64,000 bases of DNA from Arabidopsis thaliana (lineage: Eukaryota > Streptophyta > Magnoliopsida > Brassicales > Brassicaceae), in contig NC_003075.7 of NCBI RefSeq assembly GCF_000001735.4, positions 8,123,001-8,187,000 on the forward strand, read 5' to 3'. The notes under the pieces were generated by a model, which was not told where the DNA came from, searched no databases, and was given only the letters and a program-made list of their open reading frames with translations. Shown here in pieces: positions 34,816 to 52,715 of the stretch. Every line of letters starts with the position of its first letter. The stretch's first letter is position 1. The position numbers and the translations under genes are program-made.

Positions 34816-34918
34816 GTCTCACTTGTTGGTCTAGTGTGTGACAAAGATGTTTCAAAAGTCACAAAAGTTAGATTTACTCTTTGATGATGGAACAGGACGA
34901 ATTGATTGTAAAAAATGG
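34816..34918 (+). pseudogene. Single-exon fragment of replication protein A 32 kDa subunit (RPA2)
   Basis: After an intact acceptor (ttcag), the translation reads VSLVGLVCDKDVSK and VTKVRFTL, then shifts by one base at ctttgatgatgg and resumes as DDGTGRIDCKKW, ending at a donor-like tggtaa. This is the OB-fold exon of RPA2. The splice-site remnants argue against a processed copy. No other RPA2 exon is recognisable nearby. It is non-functional. Confidence 0.75.
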
Positions 34919-34980
34919 TAATTAACACACATAGACTATACCCTTTTGAGATATGGAAGAGTTGTTTTTAGGTACAATGG

Positions 34981-35373
34981 TAATTTGCTATTTAGTGTAA
35001 TCACCCACTTAGTGACACATCCTTCATGATAGCAATGCTTACAATAAGGCATCTGGCAACAATTCTCAGATCTCGACATATTCTCCAAACAGATTGCACA
35101 AGTCTCCGATTCTTCTTCTTCTTGGTCCAAATCTGTCGCCGACGGAGAAGAAATACAAGGCACAACACTGTATAACTTGTGTGTCAATCTGACAGAGACT
35201 ATCATGAATAAAGGTTGTTGACGTTGTTGTGGCAAGTAAAAACTTTGACTTCTTTGCAGTTGGGCTTCGACAATCTTAGAACATATTTGTCCGGACAGGT
35301 CACGATCGTGGAGTTGGCGTTGAAGACGTTGATAGACGTAGTTCCGTTAGTGTAATTTGCTATTTAGTGTAAT
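34981..35373. repeat. 21 bp direct repeats flanking a 351 bp insert
   Basis: The same 21 bases, taatttgctatttagtgtaat with the last base included, occur at 34981-35001 and 35353-35373. The DNA between them (35002-35352) is the RING-H2 fragment. The arrangement looks like an insertion with a long target-site duplication, or repair-mediated filler DNA. Confidence 0.8.
35002..35352 (-). pseudogene. RING-H2 finger gene fragment
   Basis: One minus-strand frame is open across the insert. It encodes a glutamine- and arginine-rich stretch, an acidic EEEESET linker, then CAICLENMSRSEN and YCKHCYHEGCVTKW. This supplies ligands one to six of a RING-H2 finger (C-x2-C ... C-x-H-x2-H-x2-C). Ligands seven and eight (CPxC) are missing because the flanking repeat begins right after TKW. 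No start ATG is obvious at the upstream edge, where an in-frame TAA lies. RING-H2 proteins are E3 ubiquitin ligases. This piece alone should not fold as a complete RING. Confidence 0.65.
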
Positions 35374-35644
35374 ACCCAAAAATATGAATATTGTTACTAG
35401 AATATAGAGAGTGCGAGATAAAGGAAGGAGCACGCTCATGAAAATGAAAAGTAGAATTGTTTGGGAATTAGGATTGCAGTCTAAGCTAAGAGATCTGCAT
35501 GAAGGTTGGTTTAATCTTCTACGAATCCAGGAGGTTTGCGTCATTTGTACATAATGAGTTGCAAGTTATGAGTGAAATTGGACTTATATCACAGAATCAG
35601 ACACCCATTTTATACACATTAAACACACAAAATAGATATTAGAA

Positions 35645-38600
35645 TTATATGTTGCACCTATCATAACCCGAAAACCAAGAAGGCTCAGCAAGATTTGAAA
35701 ACTCAGTTTCTTTTTTGTAAAGCGGCTCAAACTCATCTCTCCATTGCTGCTCACTACTTGCATTTACTGATGGTTCCACGGCTTGATCACATTTGGTAGA
35801 GCATTCATTGTGAATATGAGATTGTGGGACGAGTTGGTTAAGTGTGTTGATTTCGTTTTCATGTTTCTTCTTCAGCTTGTCAATCTGTCTATATGCTTCT
35901 GCAGCTTCATACTCTGCATCCATCGCACGTTTCTGTTGACACAAGCCACATAGATTTTATGTAAGAACATGCATGCATAATAATAAAAGCAACAGACTTA
36001 TTCAAGGATGTGACCTGACATGTTTAGAAAATGTAATAACGTACCTGTGCAACTGTTAATCCCTCTTCGGCTTCTTTAAGCCGAACAAGTAACTCTCCAG
36101 CTGCTTGTATGGCTTCAGCTGTATCTCTTAGTTGTGTTTGGAGACTTTTGTTCTCATCCCTCAGGTATTGTCTCTCCTTCTCTTTTTCTACCTTTAAGGC
36201 TGAAATTTCTGCTGCAAGTGCATTTATGAATCTGGACTCTGCTCCTCTGACTCCAGCTCTTGCAGCTGCCTTTTTGACATCATCTATTCCGTCTTGAATC
36301 CTTCTATGTCTTGCAAGCAATTGCATATGCTTCTCTTCCAGGTCTGCATATTGTTCAAGCATCCGTGCATGCCCTTCCATGGCCATCTGCATTGCTTCTT
36401 TCAACTCCTCCCCGCATCTTTTCTCAATTTCAAGTTCATGTTTCTGCTTATTAATCAGCGCCTTACTGGCTTCAAGCTCAGTTCTTAATTCCTCGGAGAG
36501 AGAAATCCATTTGGTCTCTGCCTCTGTCCAACAAAGTCTTTCCTGTTCTAATGTCTTCTCAAGACTCTCGTCCTGTGACTCAGGAATAGCGTTAACTGGG
36601 GGAGCTTGGTATGAAAGCTTAAGCAGGGTACACGTTTTCAGAGCTGATTTAAGAGAAGGGTCAATGTAACATTGCAGCTGCAACTTCAAATCCTGAATCT
36701 CTTCCAATAACACTTCCCGTTCTCCCATGTCACCATAAAAGTTCTTGAAATTCTCGACCTCTTCTTGCGTTCTTTCCAACTCAATCTTCGTCTTAAGCAC
36801 TTCAGGGTGATTCTGATACATGTCCTTTAGAAGCTGCAACATTACATGTCAGTAAAAGGGTAATGCAATCAAATACCCTTTTACAAAACGAGAAGCCACA
36901 ATTACCTTATGTTCATGGAGAAGAGAAGCAAATTCTTCATCAAGGAAATCCTCCTTAGATAATACGCCATCCATAAGGCTTTCAAGGCGAATAATTTTGT
37001 CCTCCCTTGTTTGTCCTATGATGGCATTGCACTCTCTCTCATGTTTGTATTGTTGTACCTATTACACGGTTTGGACCAATTTATGTTTGAGGATACAGTT
37101 ACTAAGGGAGATTAAAAACAGAAAAAGACGCAAGTATCATACCAGTCGGTTAAGTTGGGTTATCTCAGAGGCTTGTTTAGTGCAGAACTCTTCCAGAGCC
37201 ATTTCCCTCCTGATAGAACCTGCTAGAACCTTTTCTACTGCCTGTAAAGTGTAAAACTCGATCAGTTGGAGGAACCAATTATAGAAATGTGGAAACAAAA
37301 TAAGACTGTGAATAACTATCTAAATCTATGTTAGAAAAAAGTCACAGTTCTTACTTTGGGAACTTGATTCTTGGATTTTTCTGCCACTTCCGAGTTGTCA
37401 ACAGGTACTAACTGAAGATTTGGCATGTCACCCATTTGCTGGGCATCAAATTGTTCTCTGCATTTGCATTTACAGCACAGAAACTCTTTTGTATTCTCCT
37501 CTGATATTGCATCAGCTCCGGGAATGGTCTGCACACCTGCATCAGCCTTACTTATAGAGGTCGAAGGCTCACTATCTGGAGCTTTGAAGGAAAACCTGTA
37601 CGTCGATCGTCTTTGAGCTGTACTCTGGCAATACGACTCAAGAAGTTTAATTCCTTTGTGGAGGCTAGATGCCAACCGCTCAGTCCGTACAGGAAAAACT
37701 TTGCTCTTCTGCGTAGACAAAGCACTAGAACAGTTATTCATCTTTTTGGATGTAGCCGGAGATGGGTCCGCAGCTTCTGTAACTAAATTTTCTCCTTCAC
37801 TATCCTTCTGAGATGCTGTTGACAATTCTGATGTCTTCAAGCTTTTCCTGCTATTTCTAATCGTAGGAGAGACGCTCAGTGTGGGAGATTTTAATACAGG
37901 AGTCGCACCAACTGGATCTATACAAAGACTGGGAGATGCAGAATTTACTAAGTGCTCTGGATCATCTACTCCATCAGCTATCAATACATTTGCTGAAGTA
38001 ACGTCTTGCGGAACTAAGTCAGGGCATGATGACACATCCTCTGACTTGTTCAGTGAAGAACAAAGAGCATCCTTGACTGAAAGAGGCTGGAAACTGGACT
38101 CGTGATCTAAAGTTTGCGAGTGTGTCTTGATCTGATTTTCTCTGATGCCAGTCTCTGTCTCAGTTCTCATATTATCCACGGTTTCTGGTTCATGGTTCTC
38201 AGTATGGCAACAAGCATCCTCCATGGCAACATCTGAGTCCTCAGGAAGCCGCTTTTCTATAGATTGGCCATCAGATGAATGTATACTCTTTACTCTGTTC
38301 ATATCGTGATTGATCCCCTCAGAAGCTAAAGATGATTGCAAACCCACTTGAACACAAAGCCTTTCAACAGCAGCCTCATCAATTTCCATCTCAATATCAC
38401 CATCATTATCTTCATGAGGTAAGGACCTTGGATGACCCAGACCGAAGCTTCTTAATAAATTCAAACTTCTACGTGCATTCCATGCAGTGGAATAAGCAAC
38501 ATTTGGATTGGTTGGATTATTTCCATCATTCTTCATCCTTTGTAGTTCATCCTGCACAATTTATCCATTAAAAGCCATATTCATATTTATATTTCTATCT

Positions 38601-41600
38601 TATAAAATATGTAAAAGAATCCGTACCCTCAGCTGGTGTATCACTCCACGCAAGAAATTTACATCATCCTGCATCACTTCATTGACAACAGCCTTATTCT
38701 GTATTGCCTTTGCACGCTGAGCAAATCTCAAGGTGCTGAAGGTTTCACTCCTGCAACTGCAGTTTTCGTATATACTTTATATTCTAGAAGATGGAGATAA
38801 AATAATTGCTGAAGTGGAAATAGGGGTCCTGCGTTACCTTTGAGAAGGAGAAACTGCACAAACCATTGCTAACTTTGCATTCCCACCAAGAGACTCTTGC
38901 AATAAAAATGTTAATCTGGAATCCCTGTAAGGTATATGCCTTGGCTTCCCTGTTTGAGAAATCTCTGCGAGGATGTTAATCAAGTTCCTGCACGTAACAA
39001 ATTTATATGGTAAACATGTAGTTGATAATTTCATCTTGTGGTAAACATCCTGCCAATAACAGGACTGGTGAACAAACCAAGCAAATCTTTTTCTTTTTAC
39101 CAAGCAAAATTTGTATATCCTCAGCAAAAGGGTAAAGGATATACAATAAATCCACTTTGATAAGACAATCAGCAGACAAATAATTGCCATTTTTGAGGTC
39201 TGAAGACTTCAAACAAATAAATATGAACTTCTGGGAAGCCCAAAGTATTTTTAGATCCTCAGCAAAAAGGTAAAGGATATACAATAAATCCACTTTGATA
39301 AGACAATCATCAGACAACAACACATGGAGAGATAGTTGTTCTAAAATTAAATATCAAAAAGCACTGCTCAAAAGACACAAGATCCTCATAAGCTACTACC
39401 ACCATATTTCAAATTATTTTCCATTATCCCAAATTTTCAGTTCTTTTATAATCAAAAACTAGATTTCTAGTGCCTGCCGCAGTATCAAAAACTAGAAGAC
39501 ACAAGAACAGCAGAAGCTAAGTGTCAGTTCTTTAGTGCATCCTGCAGTATAAAATTAACGAAAATTCCATGCTAACTGAGATCCAAAAATAACAAGAGAG
39601 ACTACTCTGAATCATACCCCAGCTGAGAGAGCGATCGATTGATGTTCCCAGCTTCCTTCAGACGTTCTCCGGCTGCCCCAGTTGATTTTTGTCGTTCAGA
39701 ACCAGCCAGATCAACAAGGTTTATTCGGCTTGTCTTAAAGCTGCTTAAGCCATCTGCAACATTCTGCAAAAAGTACATTCTAAAGAAGTCAGACGTATAT
39801 TCCATCATACATTCATACTACTCTATATATTTTCTTAAAAACAAATGAAAAAATCTCAAAAAGCCAGTATATGAAAAATTTAATGTAGAAGAGTAGCTTA
39901 CCTTGCACCGAGATTCAACAACGCAAGTAAATACGCAATGTGACCTTGAACTTTCTGTGTTTACACTCGTTGCACCAGTCCTTCTATTTCCCAAACCCTA
40001 CACCAGTTTCAGACACAAGTATAGCTATCAAATATTATTTTTATCAGGAGAGAAAATATGTTGACCGTTTCATATATATTGCCAACTAAGGAACAATAAT
40101 TTCTCTTAACTATCACTATAAAATGTAAGCTTTGTGAGATCATTTGATTCACACAGCATCACTAACAGAACATCAACGTTAAACCCCAGTAGCAGCATTC
40201 TATATAATCTGTGGCAATCTCTTCTTTCTAACAAAAACAAGTTTTCACATTGCTTCATTAAAACTTAATAGAATTACAAAGATATGATACCGGAAATTGT
40301 ATTTTGTGTACTTTTAGAGCAGCAAGTTTGATTAAGTACTTAAGAAATATTGCAAAGCAAACATGATTTAAGGTGCAGTACTGCAGTGAGAAACCAAAAA
40401 GAATAACAAACCTTGATCAGAAGCTGTGACACGTCTGTCAAGTTTTTTACGTATTCCTCAGTCAGATTTTCAACATAAACACCTGACTTGACATCTTCTC
40501 TAATCTGGTGACACATTAACGAAAAACGATGAACCCCATGTTTTCCTACAGAATATAAACCAAGTTAAATTTGAAAGTTCATTTTACCATCAGGTTTTTC
40601 TGGCTTGGGTCCAGTAGGTCTGTTATTTGCTCGTTGTAAATCTGAAAAGGAAGAAGAATGAAATTATATATCAAACTCTATAAAATGAAACCTTCAAACA
40701 CCATCCAAACTTATGTAATGCAGCCAGTCACTAAACCTCGAGTAATGAGCACCGACATTGGTAATTGAGTTGCCTTTCAGCATGCTTGACTTGTTCCTGC
40801 AATCCAAAAAAAGAAACAAGAAGAATCTTCTTCTTAATGTGCTAATAATTGAACAAGGTCAAAACCACGAATTGAACAAAACCAGGCATCACCTCTTTGA
40901 TTCGGGCAAACAATCGTTCAAAGACACGTGGGGTCAAACCTCTTTGGTCACCGCAGAGGTGCTCTTCCAACAATCCATTTGCAGGACCCCACATGGTATA
41001 TGTTTTTCCACTACCAGTCTGAGAGAAATAATTTCATGATCAGTTAAATCAATAAGTTACAATCAAACAATCCAATAAATGGAACCCTGCCTCAAAGGAA
41101 GACTTTAGAAAATAAAAACTACCTGTCCATAAGCAAATACAGAACTGTTAAATCCAGATAGACAATTTTCAACAAGAGGGGCTCCCACAAGCTGAAACAT
41201 TTGTTCCTGAGGAAGAAACAAAAGACAAAGTTAGAGATTCGGAATCATACAATGACATAGCATAATAATATCAAGAATCATGCAAACAGATATCTTGCCT
41301 GTGTCGACTCCGGATTTGCAATTGAGTCGAATGTGAAAGTTTGTCCACTAACTGTGAGGGAATCTTTGGACATCTTTTCTACTATCATATCACCTTCCTC
41401 CCCTTTGTTTAGAGGCTTCATTCTAACTATAACCTGAAAATTGGCTCAATCTGATCACCTTCTCTTCCTCATTATAAATGAGTACGGAATTTCACAATTG
41501 AGCTATGTTCTAAAACAACCTAAGCCTTCACCAAGTCACTCTACACCTCTCCTATTAGAAACGTAACCAAATTTAGAAAGTACACAAACCATCTCCAATT

Positions 41601-42008
41601 AGAAACCTAACCAATTCTAGCAACTACACAATCTTTCAATTGGGGTGAATTCAAAGATATGATTCAACATTACTTAATTAGAAATTTTGTCTCGATAATA
41701 CCTAATTTCTGAGAAAAGGGTGAAATTACCTTGACACCTGAGTCTGAAAACCCAGATTCCGTCGCAGTCTCCGCACTAAGTTTCCGTTTAAGAGGATTAG
41801 ACGGCGGCGGACGCGGAGGCAACGGATTCTTCATTCTCATCGACCTATGGTCAGGCGTCGACGTGTTCCGATCTAGAGGTGGAGCATTTTCTTTGGCGGA
41901 TCTTAATTTGCGTGGAGGCTTCGATTTCGAGATACTAGGGTTTGGCGAGTGTGGCTCTCCGCCGTCGCGTAAGATAGCGTTTCTTGGTAACGTAAAGTGC
42001 TTCTTCAT
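35645..42008 (-). CDS. PAKRP1: Phragmoplast-associated kinesin-12 (PAKRP1/KIN12A)
   Basis: Sixteen coding exons, from 42008-41730 to 35932-35645, give about 1290 aa. After a basic, proline-rich N-terminus comes the motor domain: P-loop GQTGSGKT at 165-172, switch I SSRSH at 293-297, switch II DLAGSE at 327-332. A serine-rich region (one 1197 bp exon, 38551-37355) follows, then long coiled coils with heptad leucines (exon 36833-36045 and neighbours). PAKRP1 moves to microtubule plus ends at the phragmoplast midline and helps organise it during cytokinesis. I recognise it as At4g14150. Intron 2 (41298-41207) uses a GC donor (CAG|GCAAGA). Intron 9 carries a direct repeat. My length is within two residues of the one I remember. 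Confidence 0.95.
39105..39320. repeat. Direct duplication inside a PAKRP1 intron
   Basis: The block cctcagcaaaagggtaaagg, atacaataaatccactttgataagacaatc occurs at 39120-39180 and again at 39258-39318, offset by 138 bases and nearly identical. It lies in the ninth intron (39617-38988) and lengthens it to about 630 bases. No open frame depends on it. Confidence 0.85.
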
Positions 42009-42209
42009 CTCCGCCGTGAAATCTACAATTAGAAACCCAAAGTAGAAGAAAGAGGGAAAGTAAATCGAATCTGCGCTTCTACGAGAGCGTCAGTGAAACC
42101 CTAGTGTTTGGGCAAAGAAAAGAGGAAGAAGAACGAGAGAAGAGAAGAGAGAGAGAGCCGTTAAAGAGCGAGAATTTTGAATTTGTTTTTGTCAGATCTT
42201 GTGAAGTGT

Positions 42210-44573
42210 TGACGATTCGCATCACATGAATTTCTAAATTATTTTATTTAAAAAGAAATGAATTTTATGTGATCGTGACTTTATGGCCGTAGGATGAATC
42301 CAACGGAGGGAATGAGCAACAAAAAAAGAAAAGGCCCACGTGTGTGTTTAATGGTGTGTGTTTTAGTCTTTAGACGTGTGGTAGTAATACTGCCGCACGG
42401 GTTTTTTAAGATCCACCGCGCGTAAAAATCCAATCCATCCGCTATGGAGCGGGTATGGGTTTAAAACTTTTGACCCGTTACGAAGCATGGCTCGCGAGTA
42501 ATCGTATCGTGGGTTGCAGATTTAGTGGTTGTCATTGGGCAGCAGTAGTACTCATTTCTATCTTCAACTATATTATATGTCTTTGACTGTGAATAAATGT
42601 AGTTCGAACGACAAAATCATCAAAGCAGTAAATTAGTCAATAGCACAGATTTTTTTTTTTTGGGTTAAAAGTCAATAGCACAGATGCGACCACATTTAGT
42701 CATTTACTTACAATTTAGTCTTACCAACGACATGAAGAGCTAATATGAGTGTCAAAAAATACAAAATTCGATGGTAGCGATGAGCAATCTCTTCAAAATT
42801 GAAGTAAGTGATTCTTATGTCATAAAATTCATTGAATACTAGACAATTCATTGAAGATGATGCAATTTAAAAATTAAAAATAAAAAAATTCATACATGAT
42901 AAAGCATGAATTGAAATTCTTCATGCAATTTAAAAAAAAAATAAAAAAATTCATACATGATAAAGCATGAATTGAAACTAATGTCAGGTCCTCCGGACTT
43001 GGGAGCGTGTGCTAAACTGCTAATAATATCAAGAGAGTAAACAAAACCACTTGCAAATTTTATAAAATCTGCCAAAGATTAGCAGATTATGCTGATAACT
43101 TGGTACAATAGTAGGCAAAATCTTATTCTACTATAAAATCTTCTCAAGTCTTCACAACTATTCACCATGTACTTGAAGTCGAAAGAATGTTCTCATATAT
43201 ATATATATATTTTGTTACGAATGTTCTCATATATAGTATGCCAATAAAACCACAAAATTTGTCTGACACAAGATAGAGTATCATGCTTAGTCAAAATATG
43301 TAAATATTCTCCTAAAGTTCACAACTACTTGCACACTTTCATTAAGTATGCTGCTATGTTTACATATTATACAAATAAAATCGTAAATTTTGTTAGAAAC
43401 GTGGCAAACTAGCATAAATAAATAATCTAAGGCTTCTAGTAATCTTTGCATTACAACTTGCATAATTTCCATAAGATCTATTGGATATTGTAAAATCTGC
43501 CAATAAAACCACGTATCTTTTAAGAAAACACAGGAGACTAACCAAAATAAATCCAACCGTATTATAATTCTCTAAATTTTACACATTGACTCACGAACAT
43601 TTATAAAATCTGCCATATTCGAAAAATTTGTCAACAACATCCCTATAATGTTTGAGAGACATGAAAAATTAGCAAAACATATGCTAAATGTGCTAGTAAT
43701 CCCTAATGTACGTTTACATAATTTTTTTTTTGACCGATTTTAATTAGAGCTCAAAAGAATCATCCATGAAAAATGTACGTTTACATAACATTTTCCATAC
43801 TTTGTAAAATCCGTCAATGTTGGATAAACAATGTTATGAAAAACATTCAAGTCTACAAAACAAAACCTAAGTTTCTATGGCTTATAATTAATCCCATAGT
43901 TTTTTAATCATGTTAGATTTGTTAAAATTTTGCTAGCGTTGATGATTTTCTTGTATTCTAAAATTTTAATTTTTTGAAAAAAATTAATTCGAGAAATTTT
44001 TTCACTAAAAAGACAATGTTTTTTTTTTTTAATTTAAAACTTAAATCTAACTCTTCTTTTTGTCAAATATAGATTCTTATTATTCTTACCTTTTAAAATT
44101 TATCTTATTTCCTTCTTTTTTTTAAAAGAGATTTACAATAAATAAGTAATATTGACCAAAGATATAGAACACACCAAAAAAGAGGCAAAGATATAGAAAA
44201 CATACTATTTAGATTTTTTATAAATTTTGGTAGATATCTTAGATTATTCTAGCAAATCTCCTTTAATTGTTTTTTTTAACAGCAAATCTCCTTTAATTAC
44301 ATCAAATCCGTAAAGGTTGAAAAAAAAAATAACAATAGAATTTTAGTAATGAATTAATTACCAATACTTGACCCAAACCCGAACCTAAACACCAGATCCA
44401 TCGTCATCATCCATCCAATCAAATTGACTCATCGTGTTGTGACCTCCCAGTGATTAAGCCGCGACTCCTCCTAACTCGTAATCCCTCACGTCTCTGAGAA
44501 TTCTCAGTTTCTTCAGTTTCATTGCAATTCAATTCCCGATCTGATCCGTTCCTGCTTAGATCGGAGCAAAACA
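42210..44573. other. Gene-free spacer with degenerate repeats
   Basis: No gene was found between PAKRP1 and SEC23. A near-perfect direct repeat (atgcaatttaaa, then attcatacatgataaagcatgaattgaaa) occupies 42859-42916 and 42922-42976. From about 43010 to 43830 words such as aaaatctgcca, ataaaaccac and ctagtaat recur at uneven spacing, suggesting an old, diverged tandem repeat. A short (AT)n run lies at about 43196-43210. The last 100 bases are the SEC23 leader. Confidence 0.6.
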
Positions 44574-50026
<5,453 letters not shown>

Positions 50027-51597
50027 GCAAAGTAGTCACAGTCCCAGTTTGTTTTTTGCTTAAATTATCTATATCTTCCTGATTACCCGCATGCCCGTTT
50101 GTACTATTTTAGAGCTCTTTGTTATTTTGGTCTCACATAAAATACATCATAGTTGGAAGTCTTTTATTTGCATTGGGATTTGTCTGGAGTACAGAGATTT
50201 ACTATTTGCTTCTTCTTTCTTTTTTTTTTGGGATGAAATCTCTTGTATGATTGATCAATTATATGGTTTGGGTCTGTGGCTTTAGTACTTTTGGTCCTTG
50301 GACAACTTCTCTGCTTCTGATCCAGTATGTTGCGCTACTGCGTTTAATTTAAAAAAATCTCTTCCAATAATTATTTTTTGCAAGTTTACCCTCAACTTGC
50401 AAAAATGAAGATCAAACCTAAAAAGTAAAATTTAATGTGCAATATAACATTTATGTGTGTCTTCCACTGTCTTTGATTTGATATATTATTTATCATAATT
50501 TTAAAAATTGAAAGTGTTGACCGAGATTTATATTGCAGATTCAATTAGATTTCTTGGAGTTGATTTGTATTTTTGTAAGTTAAAGGTTAAAATTGCAACA
50601 ACAACAAATATTAGGATTTTTTTTTTTTTGAAGAAAACCCTGACATTTATATGATGAATTCAAATTTGAGAGTAAAACATCTTATGATAGTAACTTGGTC
50701 TTTTAAGTTATATCGCACTGACCTAACAATCTTCATTGTCTTATTTTATGCTACGATATATATTACCTTTTAATCAAAATACTACTTACAAAATATTGAA
50801 ACTTTTAAGGTACATGTCTTATTATCTCACCTGAACTATGACATCGTATGAGATAGAACCTAAACTGTATTATCACATACAGTTACATTAAACGTTTTCT
50901 ACATGTGTAATTCGTTACAGTTTGAAAACAAAGCAGATTATTGTCATTCTTCAACCCGAGAAAAGGTTTTCCAAAGAAAAATATACCAATTAAAATCAGA
51001 TCAAAAGAAGTCACCCAAAACCCAAAATAATATTAACTCCTCGGATTAACGTTTCACCAAAAGGTCAAAAAGTATCTCATCACTTCATACATCATAAGGT
51101 TATGACGAGGAGTAAGCTTTTCATTTTTTAGGATAAAAACAAATACAATCGACTCAAATGACGAAACCTCGAGTGAACAACCATGCTTCCATGGAATATA
51201 ATGCTGATATATAGTTAACCTCGAGTAGACAAACATGCTTGAACACAACTCAAATCTAAAACCCAATGTTGCTGTTTGTATCTTTGTGAAAAAAATAAAA
51301 TTAGTTTTTCACATCTCTATAATATTCAAATAAGCTTGTTTAATACAAATATGTTTTTGGATTTTTGTTTCATCTTGGCTTATAGAGAGGGACCTTACAT
51401 TTAACTTCCTATGTTTATTGTTCTCTAGCTACAAGAGAAATGATTATCTGACCATACATCTCAACATCCTTTGAGTATACATCACTTTTAAGCCAAAAAA
51501 AAACTATCACCTGATCATCATTAACTAGGGTCAAATAACATATTGATTGAAACAAGAAAAACAGAAATATATTGACTAGAAAAGACATATCAACATT
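50027..51597. other. SEC23 3'UTR and gene-free spacer
   Basis: About 300 bases of probable 3'UTR are followed by AT-rich DNA with no supported gene, RNA gene or clear repeat. Open frames here are short and without recognisable motifs. Confidence 0.6.
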
Positions 51598-52715
51598 TTA
51601 GTGCTTGAAACTAGGTACGAACCATTGAGCTCCATAGAATTGAACTGATGAAGAATAACTATCAAGTGTGTGCAGCGGCTCCGTCTTTTGTGTCTCGAGA
51701 TTGAAGATATAGATATCATGTGTGTTATTCCCATGACTAGCACTGAAATAGATGGTATTTCTAATGAATCCACCAGTGTCATTGGCTAGCACAGTGATGC
51801 CTTGATCCAAAAGCATCGACTCATCTCCCAGAGAATTAATAAGCCGCTCTTTTTTCTTGAGGAATTCTGATGAATAAAACCTCGAAAACCCGGAAGGACC
51901 AGGTTCTAGGCCTCGCTCCCCCCATTTCTTCAACCTTGAGGACTTTTCCTGTTACGGTGACTACAAGTTTTGTGGCAAGAACTTTCCATGGATTACTTGG
52001 TGGAGGAGGTCCAAACTGAGATCTTTCAACTTTAACACTCCACTCAAAGGTTTGTTGTGGAATATCTCCACAAAAATCAAAGATTTTGAAACTACCAGTT
52101 TTGTTTAGGAAGTAAAGCTTGTGATCCTTGTAAACCATGTGGAAACAATCTGAAGTTTTGGGGATTTGATTCCAACATGTATCTCCTTTCTTGCAATAAA
52201 ATACACACCAATCCATAAGTCCCCAAAGAACTACATAATCTTTGGTTTTCTCGTCAATCCAAAACACAGGGTCTCGTATATTCCTACCCACGTACGGTTT
52301 ATACCTAACACGGTAGGTGCTAATTGTCCTCTGACTTGCATGGCGTAACGCATAATCTTTCCACAATAAATCTGCAGGAGGTAGACTGATCCAATCATGG
52401 GTAAAGAGATTCACAATATAGAGATCACACCATCGATCTCCCATAAGGAGCCAACTTCCATGAGTTGCCCTACAAACACTCTTTGTAAATTCCTCACCAA
52501 AATCTTGCGTTTTGTAAACTTTATCTTTTTCCTCGGGATTCAACAACGTGCATGAATTGTTGTTGTTGTCTCGGGGGAATCAAATCAGCCAATGGATGTG
52601 TTTTTGGGCACGACTTGTCTGGAAGCAGAGTACCAAGAGGAACACACGGATTTAGCTCGGGAAGCTCCGACCAGGTATGAGACGTATGAGAAGTAGGGTT
52701 ATGCTTATTCTCCAT
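51598..52715 (-). pseudogene. Frameshifted DUF295-family gene (At4g14165-like)
   Basis: Three consecutive minus-strand frames together make one DUF295 protein. The N-terminal part starts at ATG 52715. A +1 shift follows near 52575, at a run of five C (attcccccgag). The middle part includes DRWCDLYIVNLFTHDWISLP and DPVFWIDEKTKDYVVLWG. A second +1 shift lies near 51935, at gaagaaatgggggg, and the last part includes NSLGDESMLLDQGITV and ends at 51598. The usual F-box is absent from the N-terminus. No intron with good splice sites would repair the shifts. DUF295 proteins are expanded in Brassicaceae and many are predicted organellar. Either a pseudogene or sequencing indels could explain this. 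Confidence 0.75.
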
